A stretch of 64,000 nucleotides of DNA from Teredinibacter purpureus (GCF_014217335.1 NZ_CP060092.1:3613501-3677500); one strand, 5' to 3'. Positions 18,521 to 31,343 are shown, counted from the first letter of the stretch. Notes: generated from the letters alone by a model not told the origin. Translations and numbers: made by a program.

Positions 18521-18841
18521 ATGATGTTTTTGCAGACAGTACAAAAGGCGACCCTTCCTGCCGTGCTCGCCGCCCTATGCTGGGCAACTCCCGTTGCCGC
18601 TGATACCGTACAAATGCCCAATCCCTCCACTGACGTGCAGCTTGGACGAGCACCGTGGAACGTACCCATCCCGTCTCGCGGCATGACTAAAGCCGAAGTG
18701 GAGGCTTCGTTTGGTCAACCTCTAAGCATGGAAGGCCCTGCAGGCACCCCCCCCATTTATTATTGGGAATACACGGCCTATACCGTCTACTTTGAAGGGC
18801 AACACGTTATTCATGCTGTTCGTAAATATAAGCCCGAATAA
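18521..18841 (+). CDS. Small periplasmic protein with BamE/SmpA-like motif
   Basis: A 106-residue protein with a clear signal peptide (residues 1-27, cleavage likely after TPVAA). The mature part has PIPSRGMTKAEVEASFGQP followed by YYWEYTAYTVYFEGQHVIHAV. The pattern G-M-T-x-x-x-V-x-x-x-x-G-x-P then a beta hairpin resembles the small BamE/SmpA fold, but there is no lipobox Cys. It probably shares a transcript with the PilZ gene. The fold comparison is my inference and the function is unknown. Confidence 0.75.
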   Translation: MMFLQTVQKATLPAVLAALCWATPVAADTVQMPNPSTDVQLGRAPWNVPIPSRGMTKAEVEASFGQPLSMEGPAGTPPIYYWEYTAYTVYFEGQHVIHAVRKYKPE

Positions 18842-18862
18842 CCTATTTTTCGGCAGTGTTAT

Positions 18863-19891
18863 TTAGGGGTAACGCTGCCAAAACTCAAACATTGCTCGCA
18901 GTGCTTGATCCCTATAAATGTCTGCTTCAAAAAACAATTCATGCTTAGCGCCCTCTATCACGCTCGGTGCCCCACCCACGCATACCGTTTCACCTTTCTT
19001 ATTTAGCAAGGCACAAAACTGATTTTGTGCGGCATTATGAACCACCGTATCGGCTCCCGACTGAAGCAACATCACTGGCACGGCAATGCTCGCTGCCGCA
19101 TCTCGTTGTGAGGCTCGGCTATCACAGGCCTGCTTAACCCAACCAAAGGTCGGCGCAGACAACGCGATTTGAGGCTCCGCTTTCATTAACGCTCGCGCCT
19201 TGAAAAATCGCTCTTTATCGTGAGTCAATGCTGTATGGTTAAACGCCTCCAGCTCCGTCGCAAACACTTCGCGCGGGGTGGAACATTCAGCACAAAACCA
19301 GCTCATAAGCGCAGCAATGGCACAACCTCCAGGCAAACCAAGGTTCGCCTCCATCATAGGGGAACTTAAAACTGCAGCATTGAAACTGGGCGAGGTACTC
19401 GCAAGAGATAATACTGCGATACTGCCACCCATAGAATGGCTAACCAGATAGCGGTGCTGACCCGGTGTTTCGGGCACCACAATGGTATTAATAAATTGGG
19501 TAAAATCAGCGCCATAATTAGCGAAAACCCGAACATGCCCCTTACGCCGATCATCGAGTAACCGCCCCGACAACCCCTGCCCGCGATGATCTATCCCATA
19601 AAAGGAATAGCCCTGTTGATACACCACCCCAACAAAGTCTTTATATTTTAGATACGACTCAGTACGACCACTGGATAACACCACCACGCCACGAGACGCT
19701 GGATGCACGACTCTAACGTACGCAATCTCCATGTCGTCAGCACCAACGAAGCTCGACGTTTCCGCATTTTTCGCCCAAAAATGCTCTACGTCATCAGGTA
19801 CTATTGGAGTATCGATCGCCAATCCGACATTCACCCATCCTAACGTACCAATCAGTACACCCCATACCCATTGCCGCTTCAACATTCGCAT
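18863..19891 (-). CDS. Alpha/beta hydrolase, PldB-like lysophospholipase family, exported
   Basis: A 342-residue protein with a signal peptide (core WGVLIGTLGWVNVGLA, cleavage near residue 25). The serine-hydrolase elbow is VSHSMGGS with nucleophile S153; like E. coli PldB it lacks the first Gly of GxSxG. YGIDHRGQGLSGRLLDD is also typical of the PldB/monoacylglycerol lipase group. A late His in GAKHELFFE fits the catalytic triad, with an Asp in QSGADTVV. It probably hydrolyses lysophospholipids or monoglycerides in the periplasm. The start could be the third residue (ATG 19885). It is convergent with the preceding small gene. Confidence 0.85.
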   Translation of the reverse strand: MRMLKRQWVWGVLIGTLGWVNVGLAIDTPIVPDDVEHFWAKNAETSSFVGADDMEIAYVRVVHPASRGVVVLSSGRTESYLKYKDFVGVVYQQGYSFYGIDHRGQGLSGRLLDDRRKGHVRVFANYGADFTQFINTIVVPETPGQHRYLVSHSMGGSIAVLSLASTSPSFNAAVLSSPMMEANLGLPGGCAIAALMSWFCAECSTPREVFATELEAFNHTALTHDKERFFKARALMKAEPQIALSAPTFGWVKQACDSRASQRDAAASIAVPVMLLQSGADTVVHNAAQNQFCALLNKKGETVCVGGAPSVIEGAKHELFFEADIYRDQALRAMFEFWQRYP

Positions 19892-20064
19892 TCATCAACC
19901 CCGTATTTTTCAGCTATTTGATTACTCTTCAGTCTTTAGCAACGACAAAAATACCACTCATAGTCCCTTGAGCCCCATTCCCCATGTCGAAACCCACGCG
20001 ACTGTACTACAATATCGTTCCAGAACACCCAACGTGAGCTTACCCAGTTATCACCATCACACAT

Positions 20065-21213
20065 ATGCCCATGCCCGAGCTACCTTTGTCTAAACCTGTC
20101 TCCGCTACTAAAGTAATTGTCGGCATGTCCGGCGGTGTCGACTCTTCCGTTTCTGCCCTGCTGCTTTTACAGCAAGGTTATAAAGTGGAAGGTTTATTCA
20201 TGAAAAACTGGAATGAAGACGACGGTACAGAATACTGCACGGCCATGACCGACCTAATGGACGCGGCGGCCGTCTGCCAAAAACTCGGTATTCATTTGCA
20301 TACGGCAAACTTTGCCGCCCAATATTGGGACAATGTTTTCGAACATTTTCTAGCCGAATACAAAGCCGGCCGAACCCCAAACCCCGACATTCTCTGTAAC
20401 CGAGAAATAAAATTTAAAGTCTTTCTAGATTATGCAGAATCTCTAGGCGCCGATTACATTGCCACGGGTCACTATACCCGCACGCGCACACAAAACGGAC
20501 ATACCTACCTATGCAAAGGGCTAGATAACAACAAAGACCAAAGCTATTTTTTACACGCGGTGGGCGAACGAGAGTTTAGTAAAACACTCTTTCCCATTGG
20601 GGAACTTGAAAAACCTGTTGTTCGCGCCTTGGCCGAAAAGCACGACCTTGTAACGCACAACAAAAAAGACAGTACTGGTATTTGTTTTATCGGCGAAAGA
20701 CGTTTTAAAGACTTTTTAGAAACCTATTTACCGGCCCAACCCGGAAACATCGTTACGCCAGAGGGAGCGATAATTGGCCAACACCAAGGCTTGATGTACT
20801 ACACCATCGGCCAGAGACAAGGCTTAGGGATTGGCGGTGTGGCCGGCGCACCGGAAGAACCCTGGTATGTCGCTCGCAAGCAACTCGATTTAAACCAGCT
20901 CTTAGTGGTGCAAGGTAAAAACCATCCGCTACTATTTGAACCCGGGTTAATCGCGAGCAATATGCACTGGATTAATCATACGCCTCTCGCAAGTGGCAGC
21001 CGCTGCATGGCGAAAACACGTTACCGTCAACCAGACCAAGCCTGTACGCTCACCCAAGTACTCGATAACACCATATCCGTTGAGTTTGATGAGCCTCAAC
21101 GCGCTATCACCGCAGGACAAAGCATTGTGTTGTACCAAGATGACACATGTTTGGGCGGAGGCGTTATCGAGCACCCCGCTCACTCACAACCCCGTGGCGC
21201 CGATACCCAGTAA
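20065..21213 (+). CDS. mnmA: tRNA-specific 2-thiouridylase MnmA
   Basis: A 382-residue enzyme that makes the 2-thio group of wobble uridine 34 in tRNA-Lys, -Glu and -Gln, taking sulfur from the Tus relay. The PP-loop is GMSGGVDSS (residues 20-28). The catalytic Cys is C111 in [12 protein letters not shown] and the persulfide Cys is C207 in [12 protein letters not shown], both at the expected spacing. The C-terminus is the usual beta-barrel domain. The end is 30 bp before hflD, forming the common mnmA-hflD-purB run. Confidence 0.96.
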   Translation: MPMPELPLSKPVSATKVIVGMSGGVDSSVSALLLLQQGYKVEGLFMKNWNEDDGTEYCTAMTDLMDAAAVCQKLGIHLHTANFAAQYWDNVFEHFLAEYKAGRTPNPDILCNREIKFKVFLDYAESLGADYIATGHYTRTRTQNGHTYLCKGLDNNKDQSYFLHAVGEREFSKTLFPIGELEKPVVRALAEKHDLVTHNKKDSTGICFIGERRFKDFLETYLPAQPGNIVTPEGAIIGQHQGLMYYTIGQRQGLGIGGVAGAPEEPWYVARKQLDLNQLLVVQGKNHPLLFEPGLIASNMHWINHTPLASGSRCMAKTRYRQPDQACTLTQVLDNTISVEFDEPQRAITAGQSIVLYQDDTCLGGGVIEHPAHSQPRGADTQ

Positions 21214-21243
21214 GTTATCCGTCAACACCAAAGGAGTTAAAGG

Positions 21244-21864
21244 TTGGAAAAGTCGTGGCAAGATATTGCCCTCGCGTTAGCGGGCATTGTCCAGTGCGCC
21301 CTTCAAGTTGAAGAGCTCGCAAAAACCGGTTATCTTAAAACCGAACAATTTGAAACCGCAGTTAACAGCCTGCTCAATCTAAACCCCTCCACAACAGAAG
21401 AGGTTTTCGGTTGCGCGGCCGCACTAGACAACGGCTTAGAAACCTTAGAAGTACTCCTCCAAAATCACCGAAACCCTAACCACGCCGATACCTTGCGTTA
21501 TATTCTTGGCATGATCCATTTACAAAATCGGCTGACAAAGCGCCACGACATACTCCAAATTATTAGTAATCGACTGGAAAAAACCGAGCAACAAGTCCAG
21601 CATTTTGGGGCCACACATGACAACGTCGTAGGCAATATCGCAGATATTTACACCGACACCATTAGCAAGTTCCCCTACCGTATACAAGTCACAGGCGAAT
21701 ACAGTTATCTTCAGCAAAACCGTGTAGCCTCCCAAATTCGGGCGCTCTTATTGGCCGGAATTCGCTCCGCTACCCTATGGCGTCAAGTCGGCGGAAGCCG
21801 TTGGCACCTAGTATTTTACCGATCTAAGTTAATTGAAACGGTTAAGGTACTGCGCGCTTTTTAA
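21244..21864 (+). CDS. hflD: HflD, high-frequency lysogenisation protein homolog
   Basis: A 206-residue all-helical protein, the usual HflD length, with the family start EKSWQDIALALAGIVQCA and the conserved middle LRYILGMIHLQNRL. In E. coli HflD is a membrane-associated protein that destabilises lambda CII; its native role is not settled. The start codon is TTG at 21244, well supported by AAAGGAG 7 nt upstream. It follows mnmA by 30 bp and precedes purB by 236 bp. Confidence 0.93.
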   Translation: MEKSWQDIALALAGIVQCALQVEELAKTGYLKTEQFETAVNSLLNLNPSTTEEVFGCAAALDNGLETLEVLLQNHRNPNHADTLRYILGMIHLQNRLTKRHDILQIISNRLEKTEQQVQHFGATHDNVVGNIADIYTDTISKFPYRIQVTGEYSYLQQNRVASQIRALLLAGIRSATLWRQVGGSRWHLVFYRSKLIETVKVLRAF

Positions 21865-22040
21865 TTGAGGCGCTTGCCTCTAGTGGTAAATATTGAGCCA
21901 CACCTTAAAAAATAACGTTCTCCACCTAAAGAAGCTCAGGCCTCTTTTCCATAAAGCGCCTAAAATCCAGGCATGCCGTCACCAAACACCTGAAAAACAT
22001 CAATATTTCAGGTAAACTGCGCGCCTTTTTATGACAGTAA

Positions 22041-23486
<1,446 letters not shown>

Positions 23487-23526
23487 TAAGCGTTCAACTG
23501 AGCCGTATTCTATTTGATTTTATTTG

Positions 23527-23550
23527 AGGCAATACCCCGGTATTGCCTTT
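23527..23550 (+). terminator. Probable rho-independent terminator after purB
   Basis: An inverted repeat AGGCAATAC / GTATTGCCT with a 4-nt loop at 23527-23548, followed by a short TT run. It starts 41 bp after the purB stop. The T run is short, so termination strength is uncertain. Confidence 0.55.
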
Positions 23551-23702
23551 ACCCCCTTGCCCGTCGCCACCGTACGAATAAAGTATTCATCACTTAACGG
23601 CATCATCACAACTACCATTCAACCTGTATTGATGCTTAACCCATACGTTTACTCGTGAGTTCACCACCACTATCACTTGAATTGTTAGCGCCCGGAGGCA
23701 CC

Positions 23703-24854
23703 ATGAACAACACGCACCCCTTCGCTCGACTCACCCATCTCGGCGAGATGCCAATCGATATATTTCTCCGCGATTATTGGCAACAAAAACCTCTACTTAT
23801 CCGTCAAGCGTTTCCCAATTTTATACCGCCGGTTTCGGCCGATGAGTTAGCGGGCTTTTCACTTGATGAAGACGTGGTGTCTCGCCTCATCGTTAAAGGT
23901 AGCCAACAAGACGACTGGACACTCCAGCACGGCCCTTTACCCGAGACCGTATTTGAGGAACTCCCCAAGAGCCACTGGACTTTACTGATTCAACATGCCG
24001 ATTTACTAGACCCCGAACTTAACCAACTCCTTGAAGCCTTTAGGTTTATCCCTAATTGGCGCTTGGACGATATTATGTTGAGCTACGCCGCCGATGGTGG
24101 CAGCGTTGGCCCTCACTTTGATTACTATGATGTTTTTCTATTGCAAGCACAGGGCACACGCCGATGGCGGTTAGGGCAACAATGCGATTCTGATACACCG
24201 CTAATTCAAGGCGTGGACCTAAAAATACTCGAACAATTTAACTCGACAGACGAATGGATTGTGGCGCCTGGTGACCTTCTTTATATACCGCCTAACTTAG
24301 CGCATTGGGGAGAAGCCATTGGCGACGATTGCATGACCTATTCCATTGGTTTTCGCGCACCCAGCTACAGCGACATAATGCTCGACTTTGCTCAAGAAAT
24401 GGCATCACTCGCCAATGCCGACATGCGCTATACCGACAAAGGGCTCACCCAGCAATCGTTGAGCGGCGAAATCACCCCTGAAGCTATATCCAAAGTAGAA
24501 GATATTCTTAAGCGTTTTGCCACTAACAAAGGCCTTATCGCTAACTGGTTCGGCGAATATATGACCCGTCCCAATCCTGGTGGAATAGACGCCTGTCAAA
24601 GCGACCTCACACCCGAGCAGCTCACCGTTCAGCCCTGTGCCCTCAGCCCATTCGCGCGCTGCGCTTTCTACGAAACCAGCGACCACTGTGTCGTTTTTAT
24701 TAACGGTGAAAAATGGCACTGCACTAAAGAAATGGCCTTAAAACTTAGCCAATACGAGGCGTTTCTTTTCGACGAAGTAAACCCGCGCGACCACTACTTA
24801 TTACAACACCTAGCAGAAGAAGGGCTGCTGTGTGACGCCGAAAATCAACCGTAA
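23703..24854 (+). CDS. Ribosomal protein L16 arginine hydroxylase family (RoxA/YcfD) cupin oxygenase
   Basis: A 383-residue JmjC-type 2-oxoglutarate/Fe(II) oxygenase. The metal-binding triad is visible: H138 and D140 in VGPHFDYYDVFLLQ and H201 in PPNLAHWGEA, with the RxxxG-like GTRRWRLG strand between. The C-terminal half is the dimerisation plus winged-helix region of ROX enzymes. E. coli YcfD hydroxylates an Arg of L16 on the ribosome. The frame reaches a GTG at 23655, but ATG 23703 has GGAGG at 23694-23698 and the family N-terminus (DIFLRDYWQQKPLLIRQAF). It lies between purB and a GNAT gene, a Pseudomonas-like order. Confidence 0.92.
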   Translation: MNNTHPFARLTHLGEMPIDIFLRDYWQQKPLLIRQAFPNFIPPVSADELAGFSLDEDVVSRLIVKGSQQDDWTLQHGPLPETVFEELPKSHWTLLIQHADLLDPELNQLLEAFRFIPNWRLDDIMLSYAADGGSVGPHFDYYDVFLLQAQGTRRWRLGQQCDSDTPLIQGVDLKILEQFNSTDEWIVAPGDLLYIPPNLAHWGEAIGDDCMTYSIGFRAPSYSDIMLDFAQEMASLANADMRYTDKGLTQQSLSGEITPEAISKVEDILKRFATNKGLIANWFGEYMTRPNPGGIDACQSDLTPEQLTVQPCALSPFARCAFYETSDHCVVFINGEKWHCTKEMALKLSQYEAFLFDEVNPRDHYLLQHLAEEGLLCDAENQP

Positions 24855-25002
24855 TAGTAGAGACCTAATTCACATTACACCCCTATCGTTTTGCCTTAAA
24901 AAAAGTATCAGCCCTCTCATATGTCAGTAGTTTTGAGTGAGAAAAAAATCCGGTAAACTCATATACCCGACGACACTAAGCAAGATTAACGATGGATATA
25001 GC

Positions 25003-25968
25003 ATGAGCTCACGCCCCCCTAACCTCGACATAAAATGTGTGACCTGGAGCGAATCTAAAATACCGCTCGCCTACATTCGTCGTCGTGTATTTATAGACGA
25101 ACAAAAGGTCCCTGAGGACGAAGAATGGGAAAGCCTAGATGAGCATAGCGACACTTATCATTTCATCGTTGAGTACAATCAACAACCGATCGGCTGCTGC
25201 CGCTTATTGCCTACAGGGCAAATAGGTAGAATGGCCATTCTTAAAGATCACCGAGGAAAAGGGTTCGGCAAACAATTATTGAACGCCGTTTTACAACAAT
25301 TGCAAATAGAAAACTTTACCCAAAAACAAACACTAACACCTTTTTTGCATGCCCAAGTACATGCAATACCCTTTTACGAAGCATTAGGCTTTACACCCTC
25401 CTCCGATGACCTCTTTATGGAAGCCGGGATTGAACATAAAGTGATGACCCTTAAATGGGGCAACGCACTTAACGAGACACTTTATGGCGATAAGGTTCTA
25501 CGCCTAGAAAATTTCTCATCATTCAATCAACATATCAACCAAATCCTCGGCGGCGCTAAACGTACTGCAACCCTTTACACCACTCAACTTTATCCCAATC
25601 TATGGGCAACACCCACCATTGTCTCGGCGTTTTCTAACCTCGCGCGACGTAGCCAACATTCCAAAATTCGTATTCTAGTACTAGACCCAACCACGCTGTA
25701 TAGAGGTAACCACCCGCTACTTCTGCTCAGCCAACGATTAAGTTCGCGTTCGGAAATTAAAGTGGCCAACAAAGATAATGATCGCACAGTGCACGCGTTC
25801 ATTATTGTGGACGATCGCAAGTTGGTTTATTTTAATAACGAAGAAGAATTGGCAGGCTTTGCCAATTACTGTGCGCCAGCTGAATGCAGAGCACTTAATG
25901 AGAAATTTAATACGTTATGGAATTACAGCAGTCATACGGATACGAATTTGAGCCAGCTGCTTATCTAG
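25003..25968 (+). CDS. GNAT acetyltransferase with C-terminal uncharacterised domain
   Basis: A 321-residue two-part protein. Residues about 1-155 are a GNAT domain of the ElaA-like type: YIRRRVFIDEQKVPEDEEWES, the acetyl-CoA loop DHRGKGFGKQLL, and HAIPFYEALGF. Residues about 160-321 form a second alpha/beta region with IRILVLDPTTLYRGNHPLLLL and HAFIIVDDRKLVYFN, which looks like a PLD-fold half without an HKD motif. The frame is open upstream to a GTG at 24937, but the GNAT domain fits the ATG at 25003. The stop is 2 bp from the convergent Rieske gene. The substrate is unknown. Confidence 0.85.
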   Translation: MSSRPPNLDIKCVTWSESKIPLAYIRRRVFIDEQKVPEDEEWESLDEHSDTYHFIVEYNQQPIGCCRLLPTGQIGRMAILKDHRGKGFGKQLLNAVLQQLQIENFTQKQTLTPFLHAQVHAIPFYEALGFTPSSDDLFMEAGIEHKVMTLKWGNALNETLYGDKVLRLENFSSFNQHINQILGGAKRTATLYTTQLYPNLWATPTIVSAFSNLARRSQHSKIRILVLDPTTLYRGNHPLLLLSQRLSSRSEIKVANKDNDRTVHAFIIVDDRKLVYFNNEEELAGFANYCAPAECRALNEKFNTLWNYSSHTDTNLSQLLI

Positions 25969-25970
25969 CC

Positions 25971-26288
25971 TTAGGGTAGTTCAACACCAACGAAGGCACC
26001 GTCAAAAATTACGGGGTATTTTTTTAAGCAGTCCAATTGGCTGGCTAACGGCCCCTCAGCTCGACCACTCTCCAACTGAAACTCTATACCGTGAGCACGA
26101 CATCGAATTTTTCCGCTGGGCAGTAACTGTGCATGCGTTAAAGGTACGTCCATGTGAGGGCAACGGTTCTCAAGAATAAAAGGCTTTCCATCCTGCTGAA
26201 CCAACAACAACTCTAAACGATCAACAGAAAACGCTTTCTGGTAACCATCGTGCAATCGGCTTAGCTGCTCTAAAGGATAAAAAGCCAT
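25971..26288 (-). CDS. Rieske [2Fe-2S] ferredoxin-like protein
   Basis: A 105-residue soluble protein consisting only of a Rieske domain. The cluster ligands are C43 and H45 (NRCPHMDVPL) and C63 and H66 (IRCRAHGIEF). The small size and lack of a signal peptide fit a NirD-like or dioxygenase-type ferredoxin that carries electrons in the cytoplasm. No oxygenase or reductase partner is adjacent. It lies between a GNAT gene (convergent, 2 bp gap) and thrH (45 bp upstream, same strand). Confidence 0.9.
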   Translation of the reverse strand: MAFYPLEQLSRLHDGYQKAFSVDRLELLLVQQDGKPFILENRCPHMDVPLTHAQLLPSGKIRCRAHGIEFQLESGRAEGPLASQLDCLKKYPVIFDGAFVGVELP

Positions 26289-26333
26289 TTCGCTCTCATC
26301 ATTACCTCAAAGGCATAAAGAGTTAACGCTAGA

Positions 26334-26951
26334 TTAAAGCGTTAACTTACGGATACTAGCATTAATAAACGCTTGCTTTAAATCGTCGAAGGTATGCACC
26401 GCAGGAAATTGAGGGAACTCGTCAATAACATTTTGTGGCGCACTAAATAATATACCCGCATCGGCTTCAGCCAACATCGTAGTATCATTGTAGGAATCAC
26501 CCGCCGCTATCGTGCGATAATAAATTGACTTGAAGGCACAAATTGACTGGCGCTTCGGGTTGGCCTGACGAAGATTATAATCGATCACTTTGCCATTATC
26601 GTCCACGGTTAACTTATGGCAAAACAAGGTGGGATACCCTAACTGCGCCATTAAGGGGCCCGCAAACTCATAAAAAGTATCCGATAAAATAACTACCTGA
26701 AAGCGCTCTCTAAGCCAATTTAAAAACTCAGCGGCGCCCGGTAAGGGGCTAAGCGTAGAAATCACTTCCTGAATTTCGTTCAAACCCAAACCCGCTTTAT
26801 CAAGCTCTTTCAAACGCATAGTCATGAGTTCATCGTAATCTGGAATATCGCGGGTAGTGGCCTTGAGGGCTTCAATACCGGTTTTTTCGGCAAATGCAAT
26901 CCAGATCTCTGGAATAAGTACACCTTCAAGGTCGAGACAAGCTAGTTCCAC
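26334..26951 (-). CDS. thrH: Phosphoserine phosphatase/homoserine phosphotransferase ThrH
   Basis: A 205-residue HAD phosphatase, the exact length of Pseudomonas ThrH. Motif I is CLDLEGVLIPEIW with D7 and an unusual Glu in place of the second Asp, which is characteristic of ThrH. Motif II is VVILSDTFYEF and motif III is AAGDSYNDTTML. ThrH hydrolyses phosphoserine and can transfer the phosphate to homoserine, joining serine and threonine synthesis. It stands alone on the minus strand before the cysH region. Confidence 0.93.
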   Translation of the reverse strand: MELACLDLEGVLIPEIWIAFAEKTGIEALKATTRDIPDYDELMTMRLKELDKAGLGLNEIQEVISTLSPLPGAAEFLNWLRERFQVVILSDTFYEFAGPLMAQLGYPTLFCHKLTVDDNGKVIDYNLRQANPKRQSICAFKSIYYRTIAAGDSYNDTTMLAEADAGILFSAPQNVIDEFPQFPAVHTFDDLKQAFINASIRKLTL

Positions 26952-27181
26952 AATCAGCTCCTTTAGCTAATAATTGGCTAATATTAACGTACCATATTGA
27001 CGTTATTGGGGTAATTTGAGGCGCAAATCTACATTACTTACAGCGAATTACAAGGAGTATAAGCATATTGTGCATGATTATTTTTAATCATTTTACGGCT
27101 CTGGTATTCTTGCCCGCTTCGCTGGACTCCATAGTTGAATCTCAACCATAAAACATTTGCTGAACACAGGCTGTGTAGATA

Positions 27182-27910
27182 ATGAACAAAACTGTAAACC
27201 TAGTCGATATCGACGCCCAACTCCAACAATCAACCCCGCAAGAGGTGCTCGAATACGCGCTAGCGCAACATGATAACTTGGCCATCTCTTTCAGCGGCGC
27301 TGAAGATATTGTACTAATTGACATGGCCACGCGTATCAAGCCTAACGTTGAAGTCTTTTGCCTCGATACCGGCCGCCTACATGCAGAGACCTATCAATTT
27401 ATGGAGCGTGTACGCAAACATTACGCGATTAAAATGGATATCCTGTTCCCTAACGCTGACTCAGTACAAAAGCTCGTCGCCAGTAAAGGGTTGTTCAGCT
27501 TCTATGACGATGATCACAAAGAATGCTGTGGTATTCGTAAGGTAGGCCCATTACGAGCCAAGCTTTTAGAGCTCGACGCATGGGTTACCGGACAACGTAA
27601 AGACCAAAGCCCCGGAACACGAGCATCCATACCTGTCATCCAAAACGATAAGGTATTTGCTCGCCCCAATGAGCAACTAACCAAGTTTAACCCGCTAGTC
27701 AATTGGACATCCCAGCAAGTTTGGGACTATATTCGCGCCAACGACGTTCCTTATAACGCGTTACATGACGCAGGTTATGTTTCTATCGGCTGTGAACCCT
27801 GCACCCGCCCTGTTGGGCCGGGCCAACACGAGCGTGAAGGTCGCTGGTGGTGGGAAGAATCAACCAAGAAAGAATGTGGCTTACATTCAACCAATAGCGC
27901 AAAACCTTAA
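27182..27910 (+). CDS. cysH: Assimilatory adenylyl-sulfate (APS-type) reductase CysH
   Basis: A 242-residue reductase giving sulfite from activated sulfate. The PP-loop-like ISFSGAEDIVL is near residue 36. The iron-sulfur motif CC...CxxC is complete (C115-C116 in KECCGIRK, C204 and C207 in GCEPCTRP), which marks the [4Fe-4S] APS reductase class, not the cluster-free PAPS reductase of enterobacteria. C232 in KKECGLH is the catalytic thiol. The product pair would be sulfite plus AMP. It is followed after 38 bp by a CxxC redox protein, probably in the same transcript. Confidence 0.95.
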   Translation: MNKTVNLVDIDAQLQQSTPQEVLEYALAQHDNLAISFSGAEDIVLIDMATRIKPNVEVFCLDTGRLHAETYQFMERVRKHYAIKMDILFPNADSVQKLVASKGLFSFYDDDHKECCGIRKVGPLRAKLLELDAWVTGQRKDQSPGTRASIPVIQNDKVFARPNEQLTKFNPLVNWTSQQVWDYIRANDVPYNALHDAGYVSIGCEPCTRPVGPGQHEREGRWWWEESTKKECGLHSTNSAKP

Positions 27911-27948
27911 CACCTCTGGCAACGCACTCCAGTAGAGCAGAAATAACT

Positions 27949-28284
27949 ATGAAAATTACACTCGTTAAGAAAATTCTCGCCGACGGTTCACCCTGCCGAA
28001 AATGCGGGGACGTGTTAGATAAGCTTGAATCTAGCGGCCAAATATCGCGTATTGACGCTATAGCCGTGGCCGATGAACGCGACCCCTTGAGCGAAGGTAT
28101 TACACTGGCTAAGCAATACGATGTTAATCGGGCTCCATTCTTCATTGTCGAAGAGGAAGGTAAAAAACCCATGATATATACCGTGTACATGAAATTTGTA
28201 AAAGAAGTGCTTAACCAGAAAACAGAAGAAAGTGAAGAGCTAAAAGAGATTATGGACAACAATGATGATTTAGATTTTCTATAA
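27949..28284 (+). CDS. Thioredoxin/glutaredoxin-like CxxC protein next to cysH
   Basis: A 111-residue cytoplasmic protein that begins like a thioredoxin-fold strand (MKITLVKKIL) and has C16-R-K-C19 at the expected place. A later NRAPFFIVEEEGKK gives the cis-Pro strand (AP before the strand) of thioredoxin folds. The C-terminus is an acidic helix (EESEELKEIMDNNDDLDFL). It follows cysH by 38 bp and ends at a shared terminator. A role as electron donor or assembly factor for CysH is inferred from position only; I do not recognise a named family. Confidence 0.75.
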   Translation: MKITLVKKILADGSPCRKCGDVLDKLESSGQISRIDAIAVADERDPLSEGITLAKQYDVNRAPFFIVEEEGKKPMIYTVYMKFVKEVLNQKTEESEELKEIMDNNDDLDFL

Positions 28285-28330
28285 CAACGTCTAAATTTTT
28301 ATGGTATAGAACTGCGTTTATACGTAAAAA

Positions 28331-28362
28331 AGGCCGGAGCGTTAAACCGCTCCGGCCTTTTT
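28331..28362. terminator. Bidirectional rho-independent terminator between the cysH operon and cysB
   Basis: A strong inverted repeat AGGCCGGAGCG / CGCTCCGGCCT with a 6-nt loop at 28331-28358, flanked by an A run before and a T run after. It can therefore end both the plus-strand cysH operon and the minus-strand cysB gene. Confidence 0.9.
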
Positions 28363-28397
28363 GTTTGGACAACTAACGAACAACCGAACGCTATCTT

Positions 28398-30359
<1,962 letters not shown>

Positions 30360-30363
30360 TACT

Positions 30364-31269
30364 CTAATCCACATCATTGGCAATACCATGCGGAACATGC
30401 CCCGTCGCCACGTGGTCACGTGCAGACTGGCAGTGCGCAGGCTGATCGTCAAAAAAAACGTCTGCCCCGTACGCCTTTAAAAACTCGCCTTTACTCAGCC
30501 CACCTAAAAACAAAGATTCGTCGATTCGAATATTCCACGCCCTCAATGTACGGATTACCCGCTCGTGAGCAGGCGCAGATCGCGCTGTTACAAGTGCCGT
30601 TCGAATAGGGCACTCTCGGCCTTTAAACTCATTCTGCAAACTATGCAGTGCAGCCAAGAACAACTTAAAAGGCCCTCCACTCAAAGGCGTTTTGGCCGCC
30701 TCTCGCTCACTCTTCGCAAACGCATCTAAACCCTGCCGCTTATAGACTTGCTCTGCCTCGTCCGAAAAAAGCACCGCATCACCATCAAAAGCAAACCTCA
30801 ACTGCTCCAAACCCGACGTTTTTTTAGACGATGTTAACAATGTAGCGGCCGCAACACCGTGCTCTATAGCATGGCGTACGTCTTGTGCGTCTGTAGACAA
30901 AAACAAATGTCCACTGAATGGCGCAATGTACCGATAAGGGCTTTCTCCCCCCGTAAATGCTGCTCGTGTAATATTCAAACCATAATGATTGATTGAATTG
31001 AACACACGCAGTCCCGTATCGGCACTATTACGGGAAAGCAAAATAACCTCTACACGAGGAGCGCCCTCTAACTGCTCATTAATACGCAGCATTTTTTCTA
31101 CCATTGGAAAAGCATCGCCTGGCGGTAACACAACATCTTCATGCGCAATTTGATACTTCGAATACGCTTCCAACCCTTCACTTTCAAAAACTTGATGACT
31201 TTCATCCAGATCGAATAAAGCCCTCGAGGAAATGGCTATTACAAGCTTTTCTGATTGTTTATCCGTCAT
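30364..31269 (-). CDS. 5'-nucleotidase (PF06189-type, cytosolic)
   Basis: A 301-residue protein of the bacterial 5'-nucleotidase family related to cytosolic NT5C1. Characteristic stretches are LVIAISSRALFDLDESHQVF, VEVILLSRNSADTGLRVF, NITRAAFTGG and LRFAFDGDAVLFSDEAE, which hold HAD-like Asp residues. It dephosphorylates nucleoside 5'-monophosphates. The APS-type CysH encoded nearby would release AMP, so a link is possible, but this is only inferred from proximity. It is convergent with the permease gene. Confidence 0.87.
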   Translation of the reverse strand: MTDKQSEKLVIAISSRALFDLDESHQVFESEGLEAYSKYQIAHEDVVLPPGDAFPMVEKMLRINEQLEGAPRVEVILLSRNSADTGLRVFNSINHYGLNITRAAFTGGESPYRYIAPFSGHLFLSTDAQDVRHAIEHGVAAATLLTSSKKTSGLEQLRFAFDGDAVLFSDEAEQVYKRQGLDAFAKSEREAAKTPLSGGPFKLFLAALHSLQNEFKGRECPIRTALVTARSAPAHERVIRTLRAWNIRIDESLFLGGLSKGEFLKAYGADVFFDDQPAHCQSARDHVATGHVPHGIANDVD

Positions 31270-31343
31270 ATGGTCTACCCTAAGTCATCCGTGCAGCTCT
31301 ATAAACCAATAAAAGCATCGCGCCGACATTACATTATGATGAT

